Assembly: GCA_002339675.1 (NCBI GenBank)
Contig: DDKB01000003.1
Span: forward strand, 1 to 35,002
Reading direction: 5' to 3'
Origin: Stutzerimonas stutzeri
GTDB taxonomy: Bacteria > Pseudomonadota > Gammaproteobacteria > Pseudomonadales > Pseudomonadaceae
DNA length: 35,002 bases
The translations under genes were made by a program, and so were the position numbers. The notes under the pieces are model-generated. The model saw only the letters and a list, made by a program, of their open reading frames with translations, was not told where the DNA came from and ran no database searches. Shown here in pieces: positions 1 through 7,760 of the stretch (position 1 is the stretch's first letter; each line of letters begins with the position of its first letter).

Positions 1-90
1 GTCCAGAAACGCGGCGGAGGCCGGTCCGGCGATGCCCAGCGCGACGCCGGCAACGAGCAGGTGCCGGGTAGAACTGCGGGGGTATGTCAT
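1..90 (-). CDS. OprD-family outer-membrane porin, N-terminal fragment (cut by window edge)
   Basis: Only the first 30 codons are present. They encode a signal peptide with basic start (MTYPRSSTRH), hydrophobic core and an ASA-AFLD cleavage region. Many Pseudomonas OprD-type porins, which are substrate-specific outer-membrane channels, begin their mature part with a similar AFLD/AGFI sequence. The ATG at 90 follows an AAGGA ribosome-binding site. The gene reads leftward out of the window and lies downstream of the esterase gene on the same strand, but it has its own sigma54 promoter, two upstream activator sites and a CA-rich leader. I infer that it admits a 3-hydroxy acid or related compound. 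The family call rests on signal peptide and context only; another porin family is possible. Confidence 0.5.
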   Translation of the reverse strand, partial: MTYPRSSTRHLLVAGVALGIAGPASAAFLD

Positions 91-101
91 GGTGCGTCCT
101 T

Positions 102-109
102 TTGTTGTT
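102..109 (-). promoter_or_regulatory. Hfq/Crc-type AACAACAA motif at the porin ribosome-binding site
   Basis: On the minus strand the leader reads AATAACAACAAAAGGA just before the porin start. It fits the AAnAAnAA pattern that Hfq with Crc binds to block translation in Pseudomonas. The motif touches the Shine-Dalgarno sequence, the usual place for this control. Confidence 0.55.
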
Positions 110-157
110 ATTGGATGGTCGTTGCAACGGTGTCGCTCAGGGTTGCCCTTAGCAGAT

Positions 158-173
158 AGCGAATGCCGTGCCA
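158..173 (-). promoter_or_regulatory. sigma54 (-24/-12) promoter of the left porin gene
   Basis: The minus strand reads TGGCACGGCATTCGCT, with GG and GC separated by exactly ten bases. It differs from the consensus TGGCACG-N4-TTGCW at one position. It is almost identical to the bdhA promoter element (TGGCACGGCTTTCGCT). Transcription should start near 147, leaving a leader of about 57 nt before the ATG at 90. Confidence 0.75.
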
Positions 174-281
174 GGCTCACCGGCAAGCTGTCCTTGCCCT
201 GATATCGCAGCGGATGCTGCGGGCCAGGGCTGTTTGTAGCTACTACCGGTGAATGCACCCGCCGAAACGTGCAAGCGCCGC

Positions 282-341
282 TGTCCGTAGGGCTGGACAT
301 GTACGCCGATCTGGGCCGAAGGCTGTCCAGCTGGCTGAAAG
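282..341. promoter_or_regulatory. Upstream activator sites (TGTCC-N8-GGACA) for the left porin promoter
   Basis: A perfect copy of the palindrome lies at 282-299, centred about 119 bp upstream of the -24 element. A second, weak copy at 324-341 keeps TGTCC but has a degenerate right half (GAAAG). The two are 42 bp apart, about four helical turns. The same palindrome precedes the bdhA and dctP promoters. Together with the promoter and leader motif this fills the 306-bp gap between the porin and the esterase gene. Confidence 0.65.
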
Positions 342-396
342 GCAGCGGCCATCGCAGGCTCGACATGACCGGCGCGGCGCTCGGCCTGGCCTGGCG

Positions 397-2112
397 TCAG
401 TGGCGGCCCCGTTGACTCCTGACGCAGACGAAGCTCGAGGCTGCATTCAGGTCACCCCGGCCCCTGTACTTCGGCCAGGCAGGGTATTCGCACAGCGGCC
501 GGGTGCGGCCGGGCACCGCCACGGTGTCGGCGACGATCTGGCGGCGCGGTGCGATGCCACGTTCGACCCAGTTTTCCAGCGCCGTCAGCGAATCCCAGGC
601 GGCGTTGAATACCGTGCTGGCCGCGTGTGCGTACCCCGGGATCTCGTAGTAGCGCATGAACTGCCGGGCGCGCCCGCGGCCCATGTCGTGCTGTACGCGA
701 GCGTAGTAGTCGGCACTGGCGCGAGTGCTGACCAACTGGTCGGAGGTGCCGTGAGCCATCAGCAGCTTGCCGCCGTTGGCGACGAAGGCCGAAAGGTCCG
801 TCTGGTTGACGTCCTGGCGCAGCGACAGGGCATCGACCCGCGCCTGCCAGGGCCCGAGGTGGGCCGGGTCCAGCGTCAGTGAGTTGAACGCTGGGTTGCG
901 GGTTACGAAATAGCGCACCCACTCATCCCAGAATCCGGAATGGTAGGGCGCGCCGTCGGCGAAGCCCGTGCCGTACACCGGCATCGGGAAATCGGGCTGG
1001 AGAGTATTGAGGCCTAGCCGGTTGACGATCGCCTGCAAGCCTTCGCCGGGCTGCCCCAGATCAGTGCCCCAGGTGTTGAAGCCGGGGTAGCCGCGTTCGC
1101 CGCTGGCCAGTGGCTGGCTGAAGCGAATGGGCGTGTCGAATACCTTCAGCGCGCGGATCTGCGCGTCGCTCAGGCAGTTACCGCCTGTGGCGGCACCGCC
1201 CGGGCAGCGCAGCGGACGTCCGTTCAGGCGAGCTTTGGCCGGGTCGAACCAGGCGTTGCAGGCCGCCTGGTTGCTGATGATCCGGTCGTGCGCACCATCC
1301 AGGCCGTCGCAGGCCTGCATGGCCGCTTCGAGCAGCGCAGCGCGTTGCTGCAGGCTCGGATACGCGCCAGGCTGGGCCAGCGCCCGGGTGATGCGGCCGA
1401 ACTGCAGGTCGAGCGCCGCCGCGTTCCAGGCCGGATACAGCGCGATGGCGCCCTGAAAGTCCTCCGGCCACTGCTGCACCACGGCCAACGCTTCGCGGCC
1501 ACCGGTGGAACCGCCGGCGAAATAGCTGCGCGCCGGGGCGCGGCCGTAGCGCTGCTGGATGAGGTAGACCGCGGTGTCACGGGTCTTTTTCAGCGCATCG
1601 TGGCCGTAGTTGGCCAGGGCTTCTTCGTTCCAGGCGAAATCACCCGGGTTCACCGGGTTGGCGACGTGCCCCGAATCGCTGGCGAATACCGCGTAGCCCC
1701 GTCCCAGCGGCGTGGGTTGATCCACCGGACCGGCCGGGACGTTGCCGGCGACATTGGGCACGCTGCCGTTGTAACCGCCACCGCCGAACATCATTGCTTT
1801 CTGGTTCCACTGCTCCGGCAGGGCCAGGCGCATCCTGATCGGCGGCGCGCTCGGGTCGATCGGCGCGATCTCCACCGCGAGGTCGCAATACGCACCGACG
1901 GTTTGTGGAGCGCTGCCGCCTGCCGGGATCGACGTCGCCGATTCGACGCGCGCGCCTCCGGTCGGCAAGGCAATGACCGAGGCGGGCACGGCCATGCCAG
2001 TCAGCTCGGCGCAGCCTGCGGCCAGCACCGGCTCGGCGATGGCGCCAGCCAGTAGCGCGCTGCCCGCCAGCAGCCAGCGTGACGAGCCGTGGAGCAGGGG
2101 TGATGCAGTCAT
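397..2112 (-). CDS. Secreted tannase/feruloyl esterase-family hydrolase
   Basis: This 571-residue protein has a signal peptide (about 1-32, ending VLA-AG) and an alpha/beta-hydrolase domain of the tannase family, which hydrolyses esters of phenolic or other acids outside the cytoplasm. The nucleophile is Ser202 in GGSTGG; Asp458 (GTSDQLV) and His496 (PGYAHAAS) complete the triad. A C-DGLDG-HD-C segment resembles the family's calcium site, and the tail RPLCEYPAWPKY is typical. In characterised members a disulfide joins cysteines beside the Ser and His (CS-D-HC); here they are Gly and Ala. The ATG at 2112 was chosen for its signal peptide and AAGGA site; the reading frame stays open far upstream but without family likeness. 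The substrate is unknown. Context with a porin and 3-hydroxybutyrate genes suggests a hydroxy-acid ester, an inference only. Confidence 0.85.
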   Translation of the reverse strand: MTASPLLHGSSRWLLAGSALLAGAIAEPVLAAGCAELTGMAVPASVIALPTGGARVESATSIPAGGSAPQTVGAYCDLAVEIAPIDPSAPPIRMRLALPEQWNQKAMMFGGGGYNGSVPNVAGNVPAGPVDQPTPLGRGYAVFASDSGHVANPVNPGDFAWNEEALANYGHDALKKTRDTAVYLIQQRYGRAPARSYFAGGSTGGREALAVVQQWPEDFQGAIALYPAWNAAALDLQFGRITRALAQPGAYPSLQQRAALLEAAMQACDGLDGAHDRIISNQAACNAWFDPAKARLNGRPLRCPGGAATGGNCLSDAQIRALKVFDTPIRFSQPLASGERGYPGFNTWGTDLGQPGEGLQAIVNRLGLNTLQPDFPMPVYGTGFADGAPYHSGFWDEWVRYFVTRNPAFNSLTLDPAHLGPWQARVDALSLRQDVNQTDLSAFVANGGKLLMAHGTSDQLVSTRASADYYARVQHDMGRGRARQFMRYYEIPGYAHAASTVFNAAWDSLTALENWVERGIAPRRQIVADTVAVPGRTRPLCEYPAWPKYRGRGDLNAASSFVCVRSQRGRH

Positions 2113-2125
2113 GGGGGCTTCCTTC

Positions 2126-2133
2126 TTGTTGTT
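2126..2133 (-). promoter_or_regulatory. Hfq/Crc-type AACAACAA motif before the esterase start
   Basis: The minus-strand leader reads ACAACAACAAGAAGGA, an AAnAAnAA motif directly upstream of the AAGGA ribosome-binding site. The same arrangement occurs in the dctP, bdhA-leader and left porin transcripts. Confidence 0.5.
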
Positions 2134-2210
2134 GTCATCGAGCCCGTGGCACGCAGCCACGCGCGAGCATGCCTGGCGACGGGACTGCAGCGGCCAGGCC
2201 CCATATTCGC

Positions 2211-2226
2211 AGCCAAACCCATGCCA
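2211..2226 (-). promoter_or_regulatory. Possible sigma54 promoter of the esterase gene
   Basis: The minus strand reads TGGCATGGGTTTGGCT. GG and GC are ten bases apart, but two consensus positions differ, so this is weaker than the other sigma54 sites in the window. The start would be near 2201, 89 nt before the ATG. The nearest candidate activator site (2462-2479, TGTCC-N8-CGACA, one mismatch) is far upstream, about 246 bp from the -24 element, and could be chance. Confidence 0.35.
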
Positions 2227-2779
2227 CCCGCCGCAGGACGATTGTGCTCGCCGGATGAGCGGTCGCCGCGCGCAACGCAGCACCGCATGAGTGCGATTCC
2301 TCACTGTTGGCGCCCACTCTGCATGCGACCCCGGGCGAGAGAGGGACAAGGCACTTTTGCCCAGGCACGGCAGGCTTGCGCTGGGTGCGGGCGGCCGCGG
2401 TGACCGGCGATGACGTGGCTGCGGTCGAGAGCAGAAGCTTGTTCCTGCGAGCCCGTGTGCCTGTCCAGGCGAAGCGACATGGGGATCGGCGCATGTCCGC
2501 AACAGCAGACAGGGTGTTCGGTCCGCCGGACGCCGACCAACGGCGCCGATACGCGACGGAAAACCAGCGTCAAGGCGTGACGGCCTTTTCGGGCCTGGCG
2601 TCTCAGCAACATGCTGTGACATCCGATGACGCGGTACCGGTTCGGAAAAGCGAGGTTGGCCATAGTCCGAACGGATCTGACGAACGAGCCGGCTATAGCC
2701 AAGTCCCTGACTATACTTTTCGTCACGCGCGTGGACGTCGTATGCCCCTCCTTTATCTCTAGCAAGAGCCCGCCGCCTC
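2227..2779. other. Intergenic region between esterase and antiporter genes
   Basis: I see no convincing gene here. It holds the weak activator-like site at 2462-2479 and, at 2712-2717, a TATACT hexamer that could be a -10 element for the antiporter gene, though no good -35 lies at the right distance. Open frames crossing this stretch have no recognisable protein features. Confidence 0.4.
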
Positions 2780-4420
2780 ATGGAAACGCTCTACCTCATC
2801 TTCCTGCTGCTGCTCGCAGTGGGCGCAAGCCGCGTTTTGGCCAACATCATTCCCTTACCCCTGCCGATTCTGCAGATCATCATGGGCAGCGTGCTGGCGC
2901 TGCCGCCGTTCGGCATGGGCGTCGAGTTGCGTCCGGAAATCTTCATGCTGCTGTTCATTCCGCCGTTGCTGTTCTACGACGGCTGGAAGATCCCCAAGCG
3001 CGAATTCACCGAGCACGGCGCCGAGATGAGCGCCATGTCACTGCTGCTGGTGCTGGTCATCCTGGTGGTGGTGGGCTACTTCATCCACTGGCTGTTGCCG
3101 GCGATTCCGCTGGGCGCGAGCTTCGCCCTGGCTGCGATCCTGTCGCCGACCGACGCCCTGGCGGTGATCGCCATCGCCCAGGGCCGCCTGCCGCGGCACA
3201 TGGCGCACCAGCTCGAAGGCGAGGCGATGATGAATGACGCCACGGGTCTGGTCTCATTCAAATTTGCCCTGGCGGCGGCCATCACCGGCACGTTCTCGAT
3301 GGCCAGCGTCACCGGCGAATTCCTGGTGATCGCGCTGGGCGGCCTGGCGATTGGCGCCGGCCTGAGCTGGGCCGTCGGCAAGGCCAAGCAGTGGATGACC
3401 GCGCGCGACCTGTTCGACCCCTCGACCTATGTGGTGATGATCCTCTTGCTGCCGTTCGCGGCGTTCTTCCTGGCCGAACATGCGGGCATGTCGGGCATCC
3501 TGTCGGCGGTGGCGGCAGGCATGGTGCAGAGCCGGATCGACATGCTGCCGGTCAAGACCAGCACCCGGATCCTCAACCGCAGCATTTGGGAAATGCTCGA
3601 CTTCAGCTTCAACGGCCTGGTGTTCCTGCTGCTCGGCCTGCAGTTCCCGCGTATCGTCGAACGCGTCTGGCAGGCAGCGGGCCAGGGCACCTACAGCATG
3701 CCGATGCTGGTGTTCAGTGCGCTGGCGATCATGGCCCTGCTGCTGGTGATTCGCTTCCTGTTCGTGTTCGCCTACCACTGGTGCGAAGCGCGGGTGCTGC
3801 GCCTGCTCGGGCGCACCGTGCAGCCCAAGCCGTTGCCGTTGTTTTCCGCGCTGAGTGCGGTGGCCGGCGTGCGTGGCGCCATCACCCTGGCTGGCGTCCT
3901 GTCGATTCCGCTGATGATTGGCGATACCCCGTTCCCGGGCCGCGACCTGATGATCTTTCTCGCCGCCGCGGTGATCATTCTGTCGTTGCTGGTCGGTGCC
4001 CTGGGGATTCCGTTCTTCCTCAAGCGCCTGCCCAACAATGACCTGGAAGTGCACCGCGAAGAACTCAAGAAAGCGCGCCGTACCGCGGCCCAGGCGGCGG
4101 TGAGCTGGCTGGAAAACTGGAAGCAGGCCAACCCGGTCGAAGACCCGGACCAGGTGTTACTGCGCAGCGAGGTGACCGCGCGGGTTACCGAGTCCTACCG
4201 CAAGGACATCGAAGCCCTGATGGATCACCAGGAGCGCGCCAGCCAGGCCCGCCAGACCATGAGCCTGGAGCGCGACATCCGCATGCAGGCCATCGCGGTG
4301 CAGCGCAAGGAGCTCTACCGGATGCGCAAGCGCCACGTGATCGACGAGCAGATGTTGCAGATTCTCCTGCGCGAACTGGACTACGAGGAAGCGGCGCTGG
4401 GCAGCGGCGAGCCGGCCTAG
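2780..4420 (+). CDS. CPA1-family Na+(K+)/H+ antiporter
   Basis: This 546-residue inner-membrane protein belongs to the CPA1/NhaP group and resembles E. coli YjcE. It should exchange cytoplasmic Na+ or K+ for protons in pH and salt homeostasis. About twelve hydrophobic segments run from residue 1 to about 420. Family motifs include FIPPLLFYDGW, the ion-site SPTDALAV, EGEAMMNDATGLV with its Asn-Asp pair, and AGVRGAITLAG. A charged cytoplasmic tail of about 120 residues follows and looks partly helical or coiled. The ATG at 2780 starts cleanly at the first membrane helix, although the ribosome-binding site is poor. It ends in a TAG shared with the opposite-strand stop of the next gene. Ion preference cannot be read from sequence. 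Confidence 0.88.
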   Translation: METLYLIFLLLLAVGASRVLANIIPLPLPILQIIMGSVLALPPFGMGVELRPEIFMLLFIPPLLFYDGWKIPKREFTEHGAEMSAMSLLLVLVILVVVGYFIHWLLPAIPLGASFALAAILSPTDALAVIAIAQGRLPRHMAHQLEGEAMMNDATGLVSFKFALAAAITGTFSMASVTGEFLVIALGGLAIGAGLSWAVGKAKQWMTARDLFDPSTYVVMILLLPFAAFFLAEHAGMSGILSAVAAGMVQSRIDMLPVKTSTRILNRSIWEMLDFSFNGLVFLLLGLQFPRIVERVWQAAGQGTYSMPMLVFSALAIMALLLVIRFLFVFAYHWCEARVLRLLGRTVQPKPLPLFSALSAVAGVRGAITLAGVLSIPLMIGDTPFPGRDLMIFLAAAVIILSLLVGALGIPFFLKRLPNNDLEVHREELKKARRTAAQAAVSWLENWKQANPVEDPDQVLLRSEVTARVTESYRKDIEALMDHQERASQARQTMSLERDIRMQAIAVQRKELYRMRKRHVIDEQMLQILLRELDYEEAALGSGEPA

Positions 4421-4833
4421 TGGCCGGCCATGTCCTGCTGCGGTTCGGGCTCGAGCACGGCGATCGTCTGATCGCTGTGCTTGAAGGACACCAGCTCGGT
4501 CAGCCAGGCGCGCAGTACGGGGGAGGAAGACTTCTGGTTGCGCAGGGCGATCGACAGGATTTCCCGGGCGATGGTCACCACTGCGCTCTTGCTGCCGAGG
4601 AAATGCCAGTTGAACCAGCCGTCGCCGTAGGTCAGCGGGGTTTTCTGCCCCGGTGCGAGCGGAATGTAGACCTTGACCGACAGGTCGAAGAGCACCTCCG
4701 GCTTGGAGATGATCAGCAACTTCACGTCGGTCACCTTGCTCAACCAGTAGCGATGGTCGAATCGGCCTCCGGTCAGTGCCGCGGACTGGCTGAGGGCATC
4801 GTTGATCAACGCTCGGTTATCGATGAGTTGCAC
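4417..4833 (-). CDS. Conserved-looking hypothetical protein, convergent with the antiporter
   Basis: I do not recognise this 138-residue protein. It is soluble, without signal peptide or membrane segment, and has a plausible folded composition (KVTDVKLLIISKPEVLFDLSVKVYIPL, split by a tryptophan-rich stretch DGWFNWHFLG). It starts with GTG at 4833 after a GGAAG site eight bases upstream. Its stop and that of the antiporter gene lie in the same palindromic CTAG (4417-4420). The amino-acid make-up looks more real than that of the opposite frame, which has no family likeness. Confidence 0.6.
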   Translation of the reverse strand: MQLIDNRALINDALSQSAALTGGRFDHRYWLSKVTDVKLLIISKPEVLFDLSVKVYIPLAPGQKTPLTYGDGWFNWHFLGSKSAVVTIAREILSIALRNQKSSSPVLRAWLTELVSFKHSDQTIAVLEPEPQQDMAGH

Positions 4834-5283
4834 GGTGTGGGCTTCCGTCTGCTGGAGGAGAGGCCGCGTTTCGCACCCGTGCGCTCGATGCGCAGCAGGG
4901 CCAAACCGGTGAATCGGGGCCCAGGCGCAGCGGTCAGCTTGAAGCTGAGCACGTCTCGCCTGGCATGCCGGGTTATCGGTTGGACGCGGTTTTTATTTAG
5001 CCTTGCGTACACGAAAGGTTCGCCGGGCACTCTGTCCCGATCGTTCTGGAGCCCCTCTATCGCGGGTCACGGGCTGCGGTGGCGCGTCGCGCCCGTGCGG
5101 CCAGCAGTCATGCGGATGGCTGGTGCGATGTGGGTGCGCTCCGAGGCGTCTGGCCGGCATCGGCCCGGCTCGATGAATGCGGAGGGGCACGCCAGCTGCC
5201 GCGTCCTGGCTGCCGAGCAGCTCGCCAACGGCGAGACGGTTCAGTCCTGCTTTCACGCGCTCACGACCGGCTGGTGCGTTCGC
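4834..5283. other. 450-bp gap without a recognisable gene
   Basis: Short open frames occur on both strands, but none has a good ribosome-binding site or familiar domain. An AT-rich patch at about 4988-5000 (TTTTTATTT) could belong to a promoter for the hypothetical gene at 4833, reading minus; this is not firm. Confidence 0.35.
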
Positions 5284-6198
5284 CTACCGCTTGAGTGCTG
5301 CGGCAATCCAGCCGTGGCCGCTGACCAGCACGATCCCGCTGAGCGCCAACACCGCCCCGGTCACGAAACCCGGCTCGATGGGCTCGGCCAGCAGCCAGGC
5401 GCCGAGCGCAACCCCCAACAGCGGTGTGAGGAACGACAGCACGCCCAGCCGCGAGGCCAGGTAGCGGCGCAACAGGGCGAACCAGATCAGGTAGCTGGCG
5501 AATGACACCATCAGCGACTGGAACGCCAGGCTCGCCCAAACCAGGGGCCCGGGATTGAACGTGGTGTGGCCGCTGAGCAGGGCGAGCGGCAGCAGCAGGA
5601 CGAACCCCATCAGCAATTGATACAGCAAGGTCTGCGTCGCCGGCAGTGTGGACAGACGCGTGCAGCGCACCAGCACCGTGGTCGCGCCCCAGGCGGCGCC
5701 GCCAAGGAGGGCGAGAAAGTCGCCCCAGAGCATGCGCTGAGCGTCTCCGCCGGGTTCGGCGCCGCGCAGAAAAGCGACGGCGATCCCGGCGAACGCCAGG
5801 CCGACCCCGAGCCACTGCAACGGCGCGAGCCGCTCATGAGGCAGCCAGGCGTGCAGCCCGAGCGCGGCGAACACCGGTGCGGTATAGAGAAACACCACCA
5901 CGTGCCCGGCCGAGGTGTGGCGCACCGCTTCCCCTACCAACAGGAACTCCAGCGCGAAGAGCACGCCGGCCAGGCAGCCGGTGCGCCAGAGCCCGTTTGC
6001 CGTGGTCAGGCCTTCGCGGCGCAGGCCCATCAGCGCGGCGACTAGCAGGGCACCAATGCCCGAGCGCAGTGCAATCTGCAGCACGGGGGAAAAGTCGGCT
6101 GCGGTCGCCTTCAGCGCGATCTGCTGCAGGCTCCAGATCAGGCAAAGCCCGAGCATCAGGCTGACGGCGGTTAGATCCAGCGGTTTGCGGCTATCCAA
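5284..6198 (-). CDS. EamA/DMT-superfamily metabolite exporter
   Basis: The 304-residue product has ten hydrophobic helices in two repeated EamA halves (about 10-140 and 155-295), the hallmark of drug/metabolite transporters of the inner membrane. LIWSLQQIALK near the start and GHVVVFLYTAPVFAALG before the midpoint are typical of the first half; LSFLTPLLGVALGAWLLAEP is typical of the second. The first usable start is TTG at 6198, with GGAG eight bases upstream; an internal ATG lies 14 codons later. It stands alone between a gap and the VOC gene on the same strand, 76 bp away. The exported compound cannot be predicted. Confidence 0.85.
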   Translation of the reverse strand: MDSRKPLDLTAVSLMLGLCLIWSLQQIALKATAADFSPVLQIALRSGIGALLVAALMGLRREGLTTANGLWRTGCLAGVLFALEFLLVGEAVRHTSAGHVVVFLYTAPVFAALGLHAWLPHERLAPLQWLGVGLAFAGIAVAFLRGAEPGGDAQRMLWGDFLALLGGAAWGATTVLVRCTRLSTLPATQTLLYQLLMGFVLLLPLALLSGHTTFNPGPLVWASLAFQSLMVSFASYLIWFALLRRYLASRLGVLSFLTPLLGVALGAWLLAEPIEPGFVTGAVLALSGIVLVSGHGWIAAALKR

Positions 6199-6274
6199 GG
6201 AGCGACTCCGGCGCGGCGGTGGGCCGGCGATTATCCACGTTCGGGACTCGACGGCGCACCGTTGCCGGCGGAGG

Positions 6275-6700
6275 TCACTTGGCGAAGAGCTGGCTCATGT
6301 CCTTGAACGCCTTGAACTCCAGGGCATTGCCGCAGGGATCGAATAGAAACATGGTGGCCTGCTCGCCCACCTGGCCCTTGAAGCGCACATAGGGCTCGAT
6401 GACGAACTGCGTGCCCCGTGCCCGCAGCCGCTCGGCCAGCGCCTCCCATTCCGGCCAGCTGAGCACGATGCCGAAGTGCGGCACCGGCACGTCGTGGCCG
6501 TCCACCGCATTGGTATGCGCCGCTTCCTGAGAGGCGGTGCGCGGGTGTTCGTGAATGACCAACTGGTGGCCGTAGAAGTCGAAGTCCACCCAGTGCTCGG
6601 AGGAGCGCCCTTCGGCGAGGCCGAACACCTCACCGTAGAAATGGCGCGCGGCGGACAGGTCATAGACGGGGATCGCGAGGTGAAACGGGGAGAGGCTCAT
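6275..6700 (-). CDS. VOC-superfamily protein (glyoxalase/extradiol dioxygenase fold)
   Basis: This 141-residue protein has the paired beta-alpha-beta-beta-beta modules of the vicinal-oxygen-chelate fold. It starts FHLAIPVYDLSAARHFYGEVFGL, split after the His of the first metal-ligand position. HFGIVLSWPEWEALAERL opens the second module and FLFDPCGNALEFKAF ends it, with the Glu ligand. Such proteins use a divalent metal for isomerase, dioxygenase or resistance reactions; the exact reaction is unknown. The start at 6700 follows an AGGAG site. It is divergent from a LysR gene, and a TTGTCG-N7-CGACAA palindrome lies between, so LysR control is likely. Confidence 0.82.
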   Translation of the reverse strand: MSLSPFHLAIPVYDLSAARHFYGEVFGLAEGRSSEHWVDFDFYGHQLVIHEHPRTASQEAAHTNAVDGHDVPVPHFGIVLSWPEWEALAERLRARGTQFVIEPYVRFKGQVGEQATMFLFDPCGNALEFKAFKDMSQLFAK

Positions 6701-6755
6701 CGGGGCTCCTGGGCTGATGGGGATAGCATGGGATTGCCCGGTCATTCTGGACGAT

Positions 6756-6774
6756 TTGTCGCACCGTTCGACAA
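6756..6774. promoter_or_regulatory. Likely LysR operator between the VOC and LysR genes
   Basis: TTGTCG-CACCGTT-CGACAA is a perfect six-base inverted repeat that contains a T-N11-A core (T6759 to A6771). It sits midway in the 121-bp divergent intergenic region, where a LysR protein normally controls both its own gene and its target. Confidence 0.65.
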
Positions 6775-6821
6775 CGGATATGTTTGAAGCCGAGCCCCGA
6801 AAATTTCGATCAGAGGACGAC

Positions 6822-7760
6822 ATGCTCAGAGAGATCAAGACCTTTCTGGCGATTGCCCGTTGCGGCAGTTTTGCTGCCGCCGGCAACCAGATCGGCCTGA
6901 CCCAGTCGGCGGTGAGCGCCCAGATCAAGAACCTCGAGGACGCGCTCGGCGTGCGCCTGTTCGATCGCACTGGACGCTCGGCGCACCTCAACGCGGCCGG
7001 GCTGCGCGCCTTGCCCCTGGCCGAGCAAATGCTCGAGACCTTTGCCCTCATGGGCCAGCCGGACACGCCCGGCGACTACCGCGGCGAGCTGCGCATTGGC
7101 GCCATCGGCACGGTGCAGAGTGGGCTGCTGCCGCCGGTCCTGCTGCGCCTGCGCGAGCTGGCGCCGGGGGTCGCGCCCAAGCTGGTGCCCGGGGTCTCGC
7201 TGAACCTGCTGGCGCAGGTCGACGCGGGCGAGATCGACCTGGCGATCATGATCCGGCCGCCGTTCGCCCTGCCCAAGGAGCTGCAGGCCGAGCGCATCCG
7301 GCGCGAGCCCTTCGTGCTCATCGCGCCGCGGGATGCCAGTGGCGACGACCCGTTGCAGATGCTGGTGGAGCGCCCCTTCGTGCGTTACGACCGCAGCTCC
7401 TTTGGCGGCCGGCAAGTCAGCCGCTTCCTGCGCGAGCAGCGCCTCGACCCGCGGCCGGGCCTGGAGCTCGACGAACTGGATGCCATCGTCAAGATGGTGG
7501 AAAACGGCCTCGGCGTGGCGCTGGTGCCCTGGGCCGGCCTCTGGCTAGAGCGCGCGCCAACGGTCCGCGTGCTGCCCCTGGGCCGCGCGACTTTCTTTCG
7601 CGAACTGGTACTGGTGTATCGCTACAGCGCGCGAAAGCAACCGGTGGTCCAGCTGTTTCGCGACTGCCTGCAAAGCGTTCTGCGCGCGGCAGACGGCGCC
7701 GATACCGAGCCGCTGCCCGACGCACAGGCTGCGCTGTCCTGGCCCGTCAGCCCGGAGTGA
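6822..7760 (+). CDS. LysR-family transcriptional regulator
   Basis: The 312-residue protein has the N-terminal winged helix-turn-helix (residues 1-60, FLAIARCGSFAAAGNQIGLTQ then SAVSAQIKNLEDALGVRLF) and a periplasmic-binding-like effector domain from about 88 on. The ATG at 6822 follows GAGGA and places the helix-turn-helix at the canonical start; upstream in-frame ATGs would add atypical residues. It is divergent from the VOC gene, its probable target. Its 3' end overlaps the end of the GGDEF-EAL gene by 14 bp in convergent orientation. The inducer is unknown. Confidence 0.9.
   Translation: MLREIKTFLAIARCGSFAAAGNQIGLTQSAVSAQIKNLEDALGVRLFDRTGRSAHLNAAGLRALPLAEQMLETFALMGQPDTPGDYRGELRIGAIGTVQSGLLPPVLLRLRELAPGVAPKLVPGVSLNLLAQVDAGEIDLAIMIRPPFALPKELQAERIRREPFVLIAPRDASGDDPLQMLVERPFVRYDRSSFGGRQVSRFLREQRLDPRPGLELDELDAIVKMVENGLGVALVPWAGLWLERAPTVRVLPLGRATFFRELVLVYRYSARKQPVVQLFRDCLQSVLRAADGADTEPLPDAQAALSWPVSPE

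Noticed and set aside
4191..4208. AGTCC-N8-GGACA, one mismatch to the regulon operator, inside the antiporter gene
   Set aside because: About one such near match is expected by chance in 35 kb, it lies inside a coding region, and no sigma54 element follows.
4993..5256. Minus-strand frame of 87 codons in the 4834-5283 gap
   Set aside because: Arg/Pro/His-rich, no recognised feature and no good start site.
4420..5505. Plus-strand frame of 361 codons across the hypothetical gene and the EamA 3' end
   Set aside because: No ribosome-binding site or domain, and it runs antisense through the EamA gene.
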